Shown here: piece after piece, positions 52,358-61,643 of the stretch
How positions within the stretch are numbered: the stretch's first letter is position 1
Layout of the letters: every line of letters starts with the position of its first letter
Assembly (NCBI GenBank): GCA_014695295.1
Contig: JACJNY010000045.1
Coordinates: 1 to 64,000 of the forward strand
Direction: 5' to 3'
Source: Microcoleus sp. FACHB-61
GTDB lineage: Bacteria; Cyanobacteriota; Cyanobacteriia; Cyanobacteriales; Microcoleaceae
Length of the DNA: 64,000 bases
Position numbers and translations under genes: made by a program
Notes under the pieces: generated by a model
Told to the model about the DNA's origin: nothing
What the model saw: the letters and a program-made list of their open reading frames with translations, nothing else
The model's database searches: none

Positions 52358-52744
52358 TTTAAAGTAAATCAGGACGCTCCGCGCTCTGGCTCAAAACCTG
52401 GTTTCTTCCCAGATAAAAGTCTTGGACGCATGGGGGGCTAAAAACCGGGTTTCTACGAAAAATTTGCGACCAGTAACGAAAAATATACGAAGAAACCCGG
52501 TTTCTGAGGTCGCAAGTGCGATCGCGAACTAGACACTTCCTCGATCGACTCGATCCTGAGATCGATCGCGATCTCAGGATCTCGCACTGGACTCGGAAAA
52601 TTATGATTGTGATCCAAAGATCGACGATATCAAGGCTTAATCAATTCCACATTATATCTGCTCGTTCTTGAGATGGCGGGCGCTGCGCGGGGATGCTCGC
52701 ACTGCACTGCAAAAATTATTATTCCGATGCAAAAGTTAACGATA
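52358..52744. repeat. Repeat-rich spacer after the tRNA
   Basis: No gene. Three segments of the AGAAACCGGGTTT type (52391-52405, 52441-52457, 52491-52507) in both orientations form possible hairpins, followed by a GATCGCGATCTCAGGATC block. This spacer separates the tRNA from the convergent pyrR gene. Confidence 0.6.
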
Positions 52745-53278
52745 TCAACCCTTAATTAACTCCACTCCGTCCCGCCCGTCGAGTTCTTGAACGTAAACCT
52801 TAACTTGTTCTTCCTTAGCAGTCGGCAACTTTTTACCCGTAAAATCCGGTTGAATCGGTACTTCTCGGTGGCCGCGATCGACTAATACCGCCAACCAAAT
52901 TTTCTCCGGCCGCCCGTAATCGTTTACCGCATTCAAAGCCGCTCGAATCGTTCTGCCTTTATATATAACGTCATCTACCAACACCACGGTTTTGCCCGTC
53001 AAATCGAAAGGAATTTCTGTTTTAGCCGGTGTCCGCATCGCAACTCGATCCAAGTCATCTCGGTAAAACGTAATATCCAAAGCGCCCACACATACTTTGA
53101 CTTGTTCGAGGACTTCAATTTGATCTGCCAATATTTGAGCTAAAGGCACTCCTCTACTATGAATCCCCAACAGCACTAACTCCGAGGGGTTCCCTGATTT
53201 TTCGACAATCTGGGAAGCGACGCGGGTGAGAGTGCGCCTCACTTCATCCGGCGATAAAATTTCGATAATTTTAGTCAT
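52745..53278 (-). CDS. pyrR: Bifunctional pyr regulator / uracil phosphoribosyltransferase PyrR
   Basis: A 177-residue PRT-fold protein. It has [20 protein letters not shown] near residues 35-54, DITFYRDDL and the PRPP loop [20 protein letters not shown] near 95-114, all as in PyrR. In Gram-positive bacteria PyrR binds pyr mRNA to attenuate transcription and has weak uracil phosphoribosyltransferase activity; in cyanobacteria the regulatory role is less clear. No pyr biosynthetic gene is adjacent. With upp it gives the window two enzymes that could handle uracil. Confidence 0.93.
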   Translation of the reverse strand: MTKIIEILSPDEVRRTLTRVASQIVEKSGNPSELVLLGIHSRGVPLAQILADQIEVLEQVKVCVGALDITFYRDDLDRVAMRTPAKTEIPFDLTGKTVVLVDDVIYKGRTIRAALNAVNDYGRPEKIWLAVLVDRGHREVPIQPDFTGKKLPTAKEEQVKVYVQELDGRDGVELIKG

Positions 53279-53546
53279 TGCTTGCTGCGAGCTAATTGTT
53301 GGCTGTTGGCGGATCGAACAATTTTAGATTTTAGATTTTAGATTTTAGATTGACTTGACAGATGAATCTGGGGGTTTGAACTAAGGTCAAAACTTTTTTT
53401 GCTTCTGTCGGTGGCTTATATCTGTCTTCTGCTGGACTTACCCTGAACGGATGAAAAGCAGAGGCCCAGATTGCTTTGCTTGGAGCGCGAACAATGACAG
53501 AAATACGTTATTTATGCCTCTTGGACTGTTCGGGTGAGGCGATCGG

Positions 53547-54626
53547 TTAGCGACTCAAACATAATAAGGTATAAAAAAGCAATGATAGTCCCAACCAAAT
53601 CAGAAAGCAATAGCGAGTTAATTGCAATGCTTGGTAAATTTGCTCGGCTGCGATCGGGTGAACCGGCTCGCCTAACAGCGGTTTGTGTTTGAGAAGTCCG
53701 CGATAAGAATTTGTACCTCCTAGTTGCACTCCCAAGATGGCGGCGTAGGCGCACTCGCTCCAACCGGAATTGGGACTGGCATCTTTAACAGCATCTCTCT
53801 GACAAATCTGCCAAATGTAAATCGGTTTGCCAGATATAAGGGCTAAAGTAATCACTGTTAGCCGGCAAGGAATCCACGTCAGCACGTCTTCTAGTTTGGC
53901 GCTAAACCATCCTAAATCAGTGTATGGCGCTTCTTTGTAGCCGACGGTAGAATCTAATGTGCTGGCTGCTTTGTAAGCCATCGCCAAGGGGACGATCGCA
54001 CTCGCCCACATCGAGTTAGGATCGATCGGGCGATCGGTAAAACTTAATAATAGATGCGGCAGAGCGAACCCAAGTAAGGCATAAAATAGCGGTGCTGTCA
54101 CACCATCTACTGCATTCTCTGTTACAGTTTCTAACAATGCTCGCAGAATTTCTGGCTCCGATAAGTTTTCGGTATCCCGGCCGACGTAAAGGCTCAACCG
54201 TTCTCGCGCCTTGACTAAATCTCCAACATTTAAAGGTGCTAGCACATCTACCGCAGCCGCCCTCAAACTGCGACCTGCAAAACAGCTTGCCAGCAAAATG
54301 GTCTGTAGGGCAATACCTAAAAGAGGATGCACCCAACTAGCAGCTTGGATGAGCGACCAACTGACAGTATAACTGCCTAGAATCAGTCCGATCGCTAGTA
54401 TTGTACCAGCACATCGTAGCAGCAGTTTGTGCCGCTCGCTAGCGGGACGATCGCCAGCGGGAGGCATTTTCCCTGCGGGATTATTCCATATATTAAAGAC
54501 CAATCGAGTATAGCGGTCGATCGCCCAACCCATCGCCTGCACGGGATGTGGCCAACCCCAAGGATCGCCAATCGAATAATCTAATACCGCAGCTAAAATC
54601 AAAACAGGAAATTCATCCGGCATCAT
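53547..54626 (-). CDS. cbiB: Adenosylcobinamide-phosphate synthase CbiB/CobD
   Basis: Integral membrane enzyme that joins aminopropanol phosphate to adenosylcobyric acid in cobalamin synthesis. The 359-residue protein has LAAVLDYSIGDPWGWPHPVQ near the N-terminus, LVKARERLSLYVGRDTENLS near 140-160, LETVTENAVDGVTAPLFYAL and SMWASAIVPLAMAYKAASTL. The C-terminal region has DASPNSGWSECAYAAILGVQ. Four to five membrane helices are evident. Residues about 48-65 (NPAGKMPPAGDRPASERHK) are unusual, encoded by three AGCGGGA-like direct repeats, and may be a repeat-derived loop. I start at the ATG at 54626; the longer frame begins with TTG. Confidence 0.92.
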   Translation of the reverse strand: MMPDEFPVLILAAVLDYSIGDPWGWPHPVQAMGWAIDRYTRLVFNIWNNPAGKMPPAGDRPASERHKLLLRCAGTILAIGLILGSYTVSWSLIQAASWVHPLLGIALQTILLASCFAGRSLRAAAVDVLAPLNVGDLVKARERLSLYVGRDTENLSEPEILRALLETVTENAVDGVTAPLFYALLGFALPHLLLSFTDRPIDPNSMWASAIVPLAMAYKAASTLDSTVGYKEAPYTDLGWFSAKLEDVLTWIPCRLTVITLALISGKPIYIWQICQRDAVKDASPNSGWSECAYAAILGVQLGGTNSYRGLLKHKPLLGEPVHPIAAEQIYQALQLTRYCFLIWLGLSLLFYTLLCLSR

Positions 54627-54735
54627 TATATATTGTGTCAAACTTGATAGTCCGTCCGAACAGGAGCGCTCGCAAGGGTAGCGCAGGTTTTAACTGCTGC
54701 GGCCCTTGCGGACGCAAGATTTTTGAGCTGCAATT

Positions 54736-55137
54736 TTAAATGCTGAGATTACTTTCGTCGCGGAGCAAGTGTACGTTCTCCTCCCAATTAACACCGTCAA
54801 AGGGTAGGATCTGAAAGTGTTTGATGGCATCTGAGTCAAGACAGCGGACGTTGACATCGAATTGCTCGGGATGCGATCGGGGGCGATAGAACGAGTGAAT
54901 GCCGCAAATTCGGCAGAAAGTATGTTGAGCAGTTCCTGTATTAAACGTATAGGTGGTCAAAACATCTTCGCCACTGAGCAAGGTAAAACGTTCCGGCGGC
55001 ACAATGAGGTGCAAAAATCCCTTCTTTTTACAGATAGAGCAGTTGCAATCAGATGCTTCGTGTTTGTCAACGGCGACACGGAAGCGGACAGCACCGCAGC
55101 GTGTGCCGCCAAAGTAGGTAACAAGTGTTGAGTCCAT
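54736..55137 (-). CDS. GFA (glutathione-dependent formaldehyde-activating) family protein
   Basis: A 133-residue protein of the GFA/CENP-V fold, which binds two zinc ions. CNCSICKKKGFLHLIVPPER (about residues 32-51) and QHTFCRICGIHSFYRPRSHP (about 71-90) are clear. The first motif, usually GxCHCGxV, reads GGTRCGAVRF, so its first cysteine is replaced by Thr and the second zinc site may be altered. Family members are loosely linked to formaldehyde handling, but most are not characterised. It starts next to the divergent end of cbiB with no obvious link. Confidence 0.88.
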   Translation of the reverse strand: MDSTLVTYFGGTRCGAVRFRVAVDKHEASDCNCSICKKKGFLHLIVPPERFTLLSGEDVLTTYTFNTGTAQHTFCRICGIHSFYRPRSHPEQFDVNVRCLDSDAIKHFQILPFDGVNWEENVHLLRDESNLSI

Positions 55138-55174
55138 GTATGCTTGCTGCCGATCGAATGAATGAGCTTACCAT

Positions 55175-55618
55175 TTAAATGATAAAGCTAGTTTCTTCCC
55201 CTAGAGCCGCTTGCCAACTGCGGACATCATAGTATAAGTCTTCGAGGGAAATACTGTACAGCGCTTCGGCAAGTTTTTTGTGCAATCGGTGCCACAAACT
55301 GAATGTTACCCAGTCCTCTGCTTGCGTCGCATCGGGAAAATGTCGAGGTAAAGGTTCAATAGTTTCACCTACAGCCTCTAAGATTTGTCCTAAAGAGATT
55401 TGAGCGGGCTGGCGGGCTAATTGATATCCTCCTTGGGAACCCCGAACAGATTGGACTAAACCGGCTCGTCGCATTTCAATCAGCAATTTTTCTAGATACG
55501 GAGCCGGTAACTCCTGTCGCTTCGCTATCGATTTCACCGATGTCGGGCCGAAGCGAGGTTGCAAACTTAGATCCAGTAATGCTTTGACACTGTAGTGTCC
55601 GCGTGTGGTTAACTTCAT
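55175..55618 (-). CDS. Rrf2 family transcriptional regulator lacking cysteines
   Basis: A 147-residue winged-helix regulator: MKLTTRGHYSVKALLDLSLQ, SVKSIAKRQELPAPYLEKLL (recognition helix) and GLVQSVRGSQGGYQLARQPA are the Rrf2 hallmarks. IscR-type members hold a [2Fe-2S] cluster through three cysteines; this protein contains no cysteine at all, so it cannot sense through such a cluster by Cys ligation. Its target is unknown. It is divergent from the cyAbrB gene 265 bp away. Confidence 0.9.
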   Translation of the reverse strand: MKLTTRGHYSVKALLDLSLQPRFGPTSVKSIAKRQELPAPYLEKLLIEMRRAGLVQSVRGSQGGYQLARQPAQISLGQILEAVGETIEPLPRHFPDATQAEDWVTFSLWHRLHKKLAEALYSISLEDLYYDVRSWQAALGEETSFII

Positions 55619-55883
55619 GGGATTTTAAGAGCGGGGCAAATATTCAGCTAGCTGATAGGTGATAGCTTATGCTACCGAGTTTAGAGATTGCTCGCATCGG
55701 CTGCAGCTACTCCTCAAGAAAGACTGCACGTTGTTAAAAATATTTAGATAATAGTGGTTAACAATTGAGCCGATCGGTGTAATATGGTTTTACGACCAGC
55801 TATAAAGCTAAAGTTTTTTGGTCAAACCAAAAACCAACCGAGAAAAAATCCGTACACCAGTTGAATATTTCAGGACTCAGTAA

Positions 55884-56273
55884 ATGGCTAAAAAGAAAAA
55901 TATCGAACCCCTTGAAGGCGAAGATCTGATCAAAAAGGTCAAAGACCTAGAGAACCTTACCAAGGAAGAAAAAGCTAGAGCCTGTGGCTACTACACCGTT
56001 ACCAAGAACGGCGTAGAACGGGTCAACATGATGAAATTCCTGAATGCGCTGATTGATGCAGAAGGCATTCAGCTAGACGGGAAGCAAAACGGCAACGGAC
56101 GCGGCGGACGCTCGGCCAGCTATCGGATTAGCGTTCAATCTAACGGCAACTTACTGATTGGAGCCGCCTACACCAAACAAATGGAACTCCAGCCGGGAGA
56201 TGAATTTGAAATCTCTCTCGGACGCAAGCACATTCACTTGCGCCAAATCGATCGAGAAGAAGAAGAATCCTAG
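55884..56273 (+). CDS. cyAbrB family transcriptional regulator
   Basis: A 129-residue cyanobacterial AbrB-type DNA-binding protein. The N-terminal part (about residues 10-60: LEGEDLIKKVKDLENLTKEE, KARACGYYTVTKNGVERVNM, MKFLNALIDAEG) and the C-terminal AbrB domain (about 75-122: RISVQSNGNLLIGAAYTKQM, LQPGDEFEISLGRKHIHLRQ) are characteristic. Cyanobacteria usually have two paralogues, cyAbrB1 and cyAbrB2, tied to nitrogen and carbon balance; I cannot decide between them. Single gene with its own leader. Confidence 0.92.
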   Translation: MAKKKNIEPLEGEDLIKKVKDLENLTKEEKARACGYYTVTKNGVERVNMMKFLNALIDAEGIQLDGKQNGNGRGGRSASYRISVQSNGNLLIGAAYTKQMELQPGDEFEISLGRKHIHLRQIDREEEES

Positions 56274-56948
56274 GCTTTTACGACTTGCTTTGACTTCTTG
56301 CTTGAACAGGTTGGTTTGACTTCAAGCATTGACTGCAAGCAGAGAGTTGGCTCTGAAATCTTTCTGTGAGCCTAAAAAAGTATGGCTTCTATAGATGGCA
56401 ATGGCTCGACAAAAGCCAGTGCCACCACTTTATATTTTCCGAGAATACCTATTCTCGCCCCTCGCTATATCCGTTTGGACAAGCGGGGGATTTTCCGCGT
56501 ACCTGTTGAAGAGATGTTCGGCAACTGATTGTCTACCGGATATAACAGATGTAACGCATGGATGTTCAGCAACGGATTGTATAGCGGATTTAACACATCG
56601 ATGTTGAGTTTCGATGGTCGAGGTTCGAGGCAAGAAGCAGGTTAGGCTGAGCTCCGAAACCGAACAAAGCAAGAAAATGGCGGAGGTATTCTCAGCCAAG
56701 AGTGCGTAATACCAGTTAAAAAAGAATGCAACTGTCGGCAAACTCCAAAGCACGAGCTTCATCATTCATCCCCAATTATTTAATCTAAAATCTAAAATCT
56801 AAAATCTAAAATTGTATAAGTCTCGTGCTTGCTCCTGATTTGTGTGTGTGGGACTTGTTTTGACGGGAAGCCAACAGCCTCGATCGCCCGTAAGGGAAAT
56901 TACGGGTTGGAACAGTTAAAGTGTTAGGGAGCAATTAGTCACCAGCCT
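56274..56948. other. Gene-free region with degenerate tandem repeats
   Basis: I see no real gene; the open frames on either strand are short and lack protein character. At 56513-56606 a 48-bp unit (GATGTTCGGCAACTGATTGT..., second copy GATGTTCAGCAACGGATTGT...) is repeated once, each copy with nested GGATATAACAGATGTAACGC-type motifs. Runs of TCTAAAATCTAAAATCTAAA lie near 56785-56812. Confidence 0.5.
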
Positions 56949-58213
56949 ATGCCGTTGCCCCGATTCGCGAGCAAAACTTCTCAACACCAAACAAAAATCC
57001 CCCTGCGTCGCGTTCTAGTGGCCTCTTTTGTGTTGCAAATCGTCGCAGCAGTTGGGATTGTCGGCTATCTGTCCTTTCGCAACGGACAAATAGTATTGGA
57101 AGAGTGCGCCCAGAAATTGATCGCCCAGACGGGGAAGAGAGTTGAAGAAAAGCTAACTGCTGTTCTCGAACATAGCCACTGGGTAAATCAACTTAACGCT
57201 GAAGCTATCGACCGCGCTGAATTAAACTTACACTTATAAAAGTCCCAGCCTCGGGGAAAGAAGTTCCTCTGGCAGCAAATGCGATCGTTTAACAGCATTC
57301 AGTGGATTTCCCTCGGTGCTGAAAAATCAGGACAATATCTTGGCAGTTGGCGCAACCCGATCGACCACAGCTTGCAAATTGTCGCAGCCTCGAAGTCTAC
57401 CAACTCTCAGAACATTTACTACGCTACAGACGGCATAGGCACTCGCACCGCTAAATTAAAGGCAGAAGCGGGAACCTATGATGCCCGCCAACGCCCCTGG
57501 TACAAAGAAGCAGTCGCAGCTAACAAACCGATTTGAACCAGCATTTATCCGGGGTTTTACTTGCGGGACTGTTTTTATTGCTGGCAGCCCACCCATTCGC
57601 GATCGAAATGGTAAATTGCTGGGAGTTAGTGCAGTAGACTTTTCGCTCTCGGAGCTTCAGCAATATCTCGATCGCATCAAGCTTAGCAAAACCGGACAAA
57701 TTTTCGCGCTCGAACGATCGGGCTTGCTGGTTGCCAGTTCGACTCCAGAATCACCCTTTAGAAAGATGTCAGGAAATCAGGAACCGGAGCGGCTGAATGT
57801 TTTAGACAGCCAAACTCTTGTCCTTCGCACCGCAGCTAAATATTTCTACGATCGCTTCGGGGGCTTTGGCGACATTAAGCAGCAGCAGCAACTGAAATTT
57901 AGCCGAGACGGGGAAGAATATTTTGTGGAAGTGCTGCTGTTTTCGGATAGTTACGGTTGAAACTGGCTGATTGCGATCGCAGTACCCAAATCCGATTTCA
58001 TGGGGAAAATTAACAAAAATACCCGCCCTAGAATTTTAGTTTGTGTGGCGGGGCTGCTGCTATCGACAATTGCCGGAGTGCTGACAGCTAGGTGGGTAAC
58101 GTTACCGCTGCGACTCAACGAAGCAGCTAAAGATATCGCCGCCAGAGAGTTCGATCGCGCTATTGCTGTCAGTAGGCTTGATGAAGTCGGGGAATTAGCG
58201 CAGTCTTTCACTG
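56949..58213 (+). pseudogene. Broken dCache-HAMP sensor gene
   Basis: The 5' part of a membrane sensor, a histidine kinase or nucleotidyl cyclase receptor. An N-terminal membrane helix (VLVASFVLQIVAAVGIVGYL) and a periplasmic dCache domain can be read across frames: ARQRPWYKEAVAANKP, then IAGSPPIRDRNGKLLGVSAV, DFSLSELQQYLDRIKLSKTG and the second helix and HAMP start (GLLLSTIAGVLTARWVTLPL, DEVGELAQSF). It is interrupted by TAA at 57237, TGA at 57534, a frameshift near 57558 and TGA at 57958. Similarity stops at 58213, where a strong hairpin begins, so the output domain is missing. Clearly inactive. Confidence 0.85.
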
Positions 58214-58250
58214 TTGACACTCCCCGGCGTAAACGCACGGGGAGTGTCAA
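58214..58250. repeat. Strong hairpin at the pseudogene breakpoint, possible IS200/IS605-type end
   Basis: TTGACACTCCCCG at 58214-58226 pairs exactly with 58238-58250, and GCGT/ACGC extends the stem. The end of dCache-HAMP coding similarity coincides with the hairpin. Hairpins of CTCCCCG...CGGGGAGTGT type bound IS200/IS605-group elements in cyanobacteria, but no tnpA or tnpB is present, so this would be a solo end. Confidence 0.45.
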
Positions 58251-58308
58251 GAATCATCTCTGTAATTTTGATTATCAAAAAATACTCTATTGGATGGCTG
58301 AATAGATT

Positions 58309-58422
58309 TTTCGGCTACGCATTGCGAACCTTACCCTCTAAACTTGCTGTCGGGCGAGCTGTAGCAGAAATTGAGCTTTCGGCTAGGCATTGCGCACTTT
58401 ACCCTATAAACTTGCTGTTGGG
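58309..58422. repeat. Two direct copies of a 45-bp unit, period about 68 bp
   Basis: TTCGGCTACGCATTGCGAAC followed by CTTACCCTCTAAACTTGCTG (58310-58354) recurs as TTCGGCTAGGCATTGCGCAC and TTTACCCTATAAACTTGCTG (58378-58422). The sequence between lacks other features. Confidence 0.6.
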
Positions 58423-58464
58423 TGCCCAAGGCGCAGCTAATGACTGATGACTGAAGACTGATGA

Positions 58465-59856
58465 TTAATCTTTATCTTTTTTGATTGGGTTTTGTTGAGA
58501 AAAGATTCGACAGTTATTGATGTCAATAAACAACTGTTCTTCTTCATGCTTGCCTGACATATTCACTAAATTATACTGAACATTTTCTCCATAAATAGTT
58601 AGAGCAATCTGGGAAAGTTCTAAAAAATTAATGAGCCACTGACATTCAGCAGCCGAGTTATCTTGATAGTATTGAATTAATCTAGCACAACAAAGTTCTA
58701 AGTAGGTTCTAGAATGCGGTGAAATCAAAATAATTTTGAGAATTAGAATTGCTAGTGTTAAAGGATTTAGTTTAGTTGCGAACAGTAGAAATAAGGCTGT
58801 CGGTTCCCCGGAGTTTTCCACAGTCAAACATTTGATTAGATAATTGCAAGTTCTCAGATGCAGACCGGTGTTCAAAGTTTCTTCGTCATTTTCGGGATGA
58901 AAGTTATTTAAACTATTAATGATTTGTTCTTGATAAATATCAGTACAATAAAGTTTTTCGTCGTACTCAAATAAATACTTAATCAGAGATTCCTTAAACT
59001 GCTTGTAAGTAATATTTTGACTCTGATTGAGAAAAATATTTGCTAAACTGCGATAGCTGAAAGAGCCTCGGTTGACCAAAATTATTTTGATTAAACGCAG
59101 GGCTTCATCTCCTAAAAGTGTGGGATTATGATAGTTTTTTAATTTGGATGTGGCAGACTGAGAGCGAGAGGTATACATTGCTAGGTCAAACTTGTACTTG
59201 TCTTTGAGCTGCTGCGACAATAGTCGGGCAGTTTGGCGTTCTTCGGGGGTGTTTTTAGGATCTAGATAGTGAGTGGCTAGCAAATAAGGCTGATAGCGAG
59301 AAGCCCAGTGATTTTGTACGGGCTGGTAGTCGGCGTACTTTAATACACATAACTTGAGGTCTTCATAGTCTTTGCTGCTGACAAAGTTTGTCAGCCACAC
59401 TCTCAGTATTTTGAGACAATTGTCCGGGTGGGGTTCGGTGAGGGTTCTCTCGCTAATAATTTTAATTAAGTCGCGAGCAAGTTGGTATTGTCTCTGAGTG
59501 ATCCAGTTATTTAATAAGATGTAACAGCAGCGTTTAAATAAGTTGTTAAATTCTAGTTGACTGTCAAATTCAATTATTGTGTGTAAAGCTTGAATTAATT
59601 TCGGGTTAGCTGGAGGAATCAGTTCGATAAATATTTTTTTAAAGTGCTGCAAAGCTAGTTCGGATGCCGAGTTGTTGATGTGAGATAGAAAAAATTTGTA
59701 AATGATATCTTGAGCTGCTGAAACAGTCAGCTCAGAATTTTGTAATTGACCTGTTGGTTGAGGCGCGCTCCCCTCGGGTAATATATTGTTTGTGAGAGCA
59801 GGCAGAACTTTTGATTCTGCTGTTTCGGATTGAGAGGAAAATTTCTGAGATCGCAT
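58465..59856 (-). CDS. Hypothetical helical cytoplasmic protein
   Basis: A 463-residue protein that I do not recognise. It lacks a signal peptide or membrane helices. Predicted structure is nearly all helical, with leucine-rich segments (ALQHFKKIFIELIPPANPKL, YQLARDLIKIISERTLTEPH, LTLAILILKIILISPHSRTY) that suggest a helical-repeat (TPR- or HEAT-like) solenoid. The first 50 residues are polar and probably disordered. Base composition is more AT-rich than its neighbours, which could mark a different origin. No neighbouring gene offers a functional hint; the next gene on the strand is a site-2 protease 172 bp upstream. Confidence 0.75.
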   Translation of the reverse strand: MRSQKFSSQSETAESKVLPALTNNILPEGSAPQPTGQLQNSELTVSAAQDIIYKFFLSHINNSASELALQHFKKIFIELIPPANPKLIQALHTIIEFDSQLEFNNLFKRCCYILLNNWITQRQYQLARDLIKIISERTLTEPHPDNCLKILRVWLTNFVSSKDYEDLKLCVLKYADYQPVQNHWASRYQPYLLATHYLDPKNTPEERQTARLLSQQLKDKYKFDLAMYTSRSQSATSKLKNYHNPTLLGDEALRLIKIILVNRGSFSYRSLANIFLNQSQNITYKQFKESLIKYLFEYDEKLYCTDIYQEQIINSLNNFHPENDEETLNTGLHLRTCNYLIKCLTVENSGEPTALFLLFATKLNPLTLAILILKIILISPHSRTYLELCCARLIQYYQDNSAAECQWLINFLELSQIALTIYGENVQYNLVNMSGKHEEEQLFIDINNCRIFSQQNPIKKDKD

Positions 59857-59952
59857 AGCGTCCTCGCTCAGGTGATCAATACACTATTATAGTTATCATC
59901 CTTGATTTGCAGCTAATAATTTAGTGTTTGACTTGACTTTTGTAAAGCTACA

Positions 59953-60002
59953 GTTAACCCCCCCGATCGTCCTTTTGGTAAGGGAAAATCGAGGGGGTTA
60001 AC
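59953..60002. terminator. Inverted repeat between the protease and hypothetical genes
   Basis: GTTAACCCCC at 59953 and GGGGGTTAAC ending at 60002 pair, with a CGATCG...CGA extension and a second CCTTTTGGTAAGG hairpin in the loop. It lies 26 bp after the protease stop. It resembles the C-run palindromic repeats inserted in coding genes of this window, so it may be a mobile repeat acting as terminator. Confidence 0.6.
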
Positions 60003-60028
60003 TTTTATTTGTCAAGTATGTGAGGGAA

Positions 60029-61132
60029 TCAAGCAGGGTTCGCTTGGGCTCGTCTTTGCAGCAGGCGGGCAATTTCAGCTTTTTCTACAAGTCCGACGAG
60101 GACGCCGTTTTCACGAATGACGGGGAGTTCTTGTACTTTGAGCTGTTCCAGAAGGGTGACGACTTCGAGGAGGGATAATTCTGGTTTGACGGTTGTGGAA
60201 AATTCGATCGGCTTCAGGAGTTCTTTAACTAAAACTTCGGGCCAGCGTCCGGTAGGAATAGTTTTGAGGTCGTCAAGGTCGATCGCTCCTACCAATTGTC
60301 CCGCATCATCGGTAACTAAGAACCGACGCCAGGTATGAGCGGTACCGATAACGTAGTTGTTGGCAAATTCTCTGAGGGATAAGTGTTCGGGGACGATCGG
60401 ACTTTCGGGGGTCAAAGCATCTGCGGCTGTCAGCCCTGCTAGTTGATTTTGGACTGTGGCATATTGTGCAGATTTGCCCGCATTTTGCAGTAAGAACCAA
60501 CCGATTACTAGATTCCAAATATTACCGAATATGCCTGTAGCAATGGCAATCCAACCAATTATTTGACCGACGCGGCTAGCAAAAATTACACCTTTGTAAG
60601 GGTTGCCGGTAATTTTCCAGACGATCGCTTTGAGGATGTTGCCGCCGTCGAGGGGCAAACCGGGAATTAAGTTAAATAAGGCTAGAACTAAGTTGATGGA
60701 AGCTAAAAGTCCGACGATGGCGGCTGCGGGGCCTGTGAGACCAGCACCGATGCCGATCGCTGTTAACAAACCGGATAAAAATAAGCTCACCAACGGGCCT
60801 GCAATCGCTACCCAAAATGCTTCGGCTGGGGTTTTAGATTCTCTTTCTAAATTAGCCAGTCCGCCAAACAGAAATAGCGAAATTGATTTCACGCCAATTC
60901 CCTGTTTAAGGGCTACCCAACTGTGTCCTAATTCGTGGGCTAACACGGAAGCAAATAACAGTAACGCTGTGAATAATCCCAGCATCCAGGGCGCTACGGG
61001 GCCCAATGTGGGAAACAGGGCAGCTAGTGCGCCGCCGTACTGCCAGGTTACTAAACCCAGAACTAAAAACCAAGATGCGTTGACAAAGAAGGGAATCCCA
61101 AACAGGTTGCCGACGCGAAATGTACCGTTCAT
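60029..61132 (-). CDS. Site-2 protease (M50 family) with CBS domains
   Basis: A 367-residue intramembrane metalloprotease. The zinc site is HELGHSWVALKQG near residue 66 and the third ligand is in LIPGLPLDGGNILKAI near 157, inside a bundle of about six membrane helices. The C-terminal half has two CBS modules (about residues 228-290 and 300-360: VPEHLSLREFANNYVIGTAH, LVTDDAGQLVGAIDLDD, TLLEQLKVQELPVIRENGVL). Such cyanobacterial proteases cleave membrane-bound regulators such as anti-sigma factors; this target is unknown, and CBS domains suggest nucleotide sensing. Single gene. Confidence 0.92.
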   Translation of the reverse strand: MNGTFRVGNLFGIPFFVNASWFLVLGLVTWQYGGALAALFPTLGPVAPWMLGLFTALLLFASVLAHELGHSWVALKQGIGVKSISLFLFGGLANLERESKTPAEAFWVAIAGPLVSLFLSGLLTAIGIGAGLTGPAAAIVGLLASINLVLALFNLIPGLPLDGGNILKAIVWKITGNPYKGVIFASRVGQIIGWIAIATGIFGNIWNLVIGWFLLQNAGKSAQYATVQNQLAGLTAADALTPESPIVPEHLSLREFANNYVIGTAHTWRRFLVTDDAGQLVGAIDLDDLKTIPTGRWPEVLVKELLKPIEFSTTVKPELSLLEVVTLLEQLKVQELPVIRENGVLVGLVEKAEIARLLQRRAQANPA

Positions 61133-61376
61133 AATGGCTACCTCTGATTTTACGAATGAGAGGTTTTTCTCTCTGTCTCCTTATCGTAACGAAACGTAAC
61201 GGCGATGTTAATGTTTCAATTAGGGTGTTATCCGTCTGTGGAGGTTCGGTTTGCGGAATAATCACCGCCGACTGCGGTTGGGGCCGCCAGCGGTTAAAAA
61301 CCCCTGTCTCAAGGCGGAAGTCCTCGCTATCAGGCCTGAGGAGGATATCTTTTTTAATTTTCTGTTTTAGTTTTCA

Positions 61377-61522
61377 GTCGGTTTTAACTGAGATGTTGCA
61401 CCATTCTCAATAAGGGTTTTATGGGCGGGCTCAGGGGCCCACCCCACAGTAAATTCATTCTTTGTGGCACAGGCCCGAAAGCCTGTGAAGCGAGAATGGT
61501 GCAAGATGTGAGTTTTAACCGA
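61377..61522. repeat. MITE-like element, GTCGGTTGAAACT family, full copy 2
   Basis: GTCGGTTTTAACTGAGATG and TTGCACCATTCTCA on the left match the inverted GAATGGTGCAAGATGTGAGT and TTTAACCGA on the right. At 146 bp it has the same length as the copy at 7784-7929. It lies between the divergent protease and DUF3616 genes. Confidence 0.7.
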
Positions 61523-61643
61523 ATGCAAGCTTTGAGACGGAGAATTAATTCCCGGCGGACTATTACACCTGTGGCAAGATCTCAGTTTCAAGCAGGTGTA
61601 ACTATAATGACTTACCCTAAGAATAGTTTTAGTGCTAATAATT

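Noticed and set aside
56395..56607. 70-codon plus-strand frame after cyAbrB
   Set aside because: It is built largely from the degenerate 48-bp repeat (CSATDC repeated) and has no ribosome-binding site.
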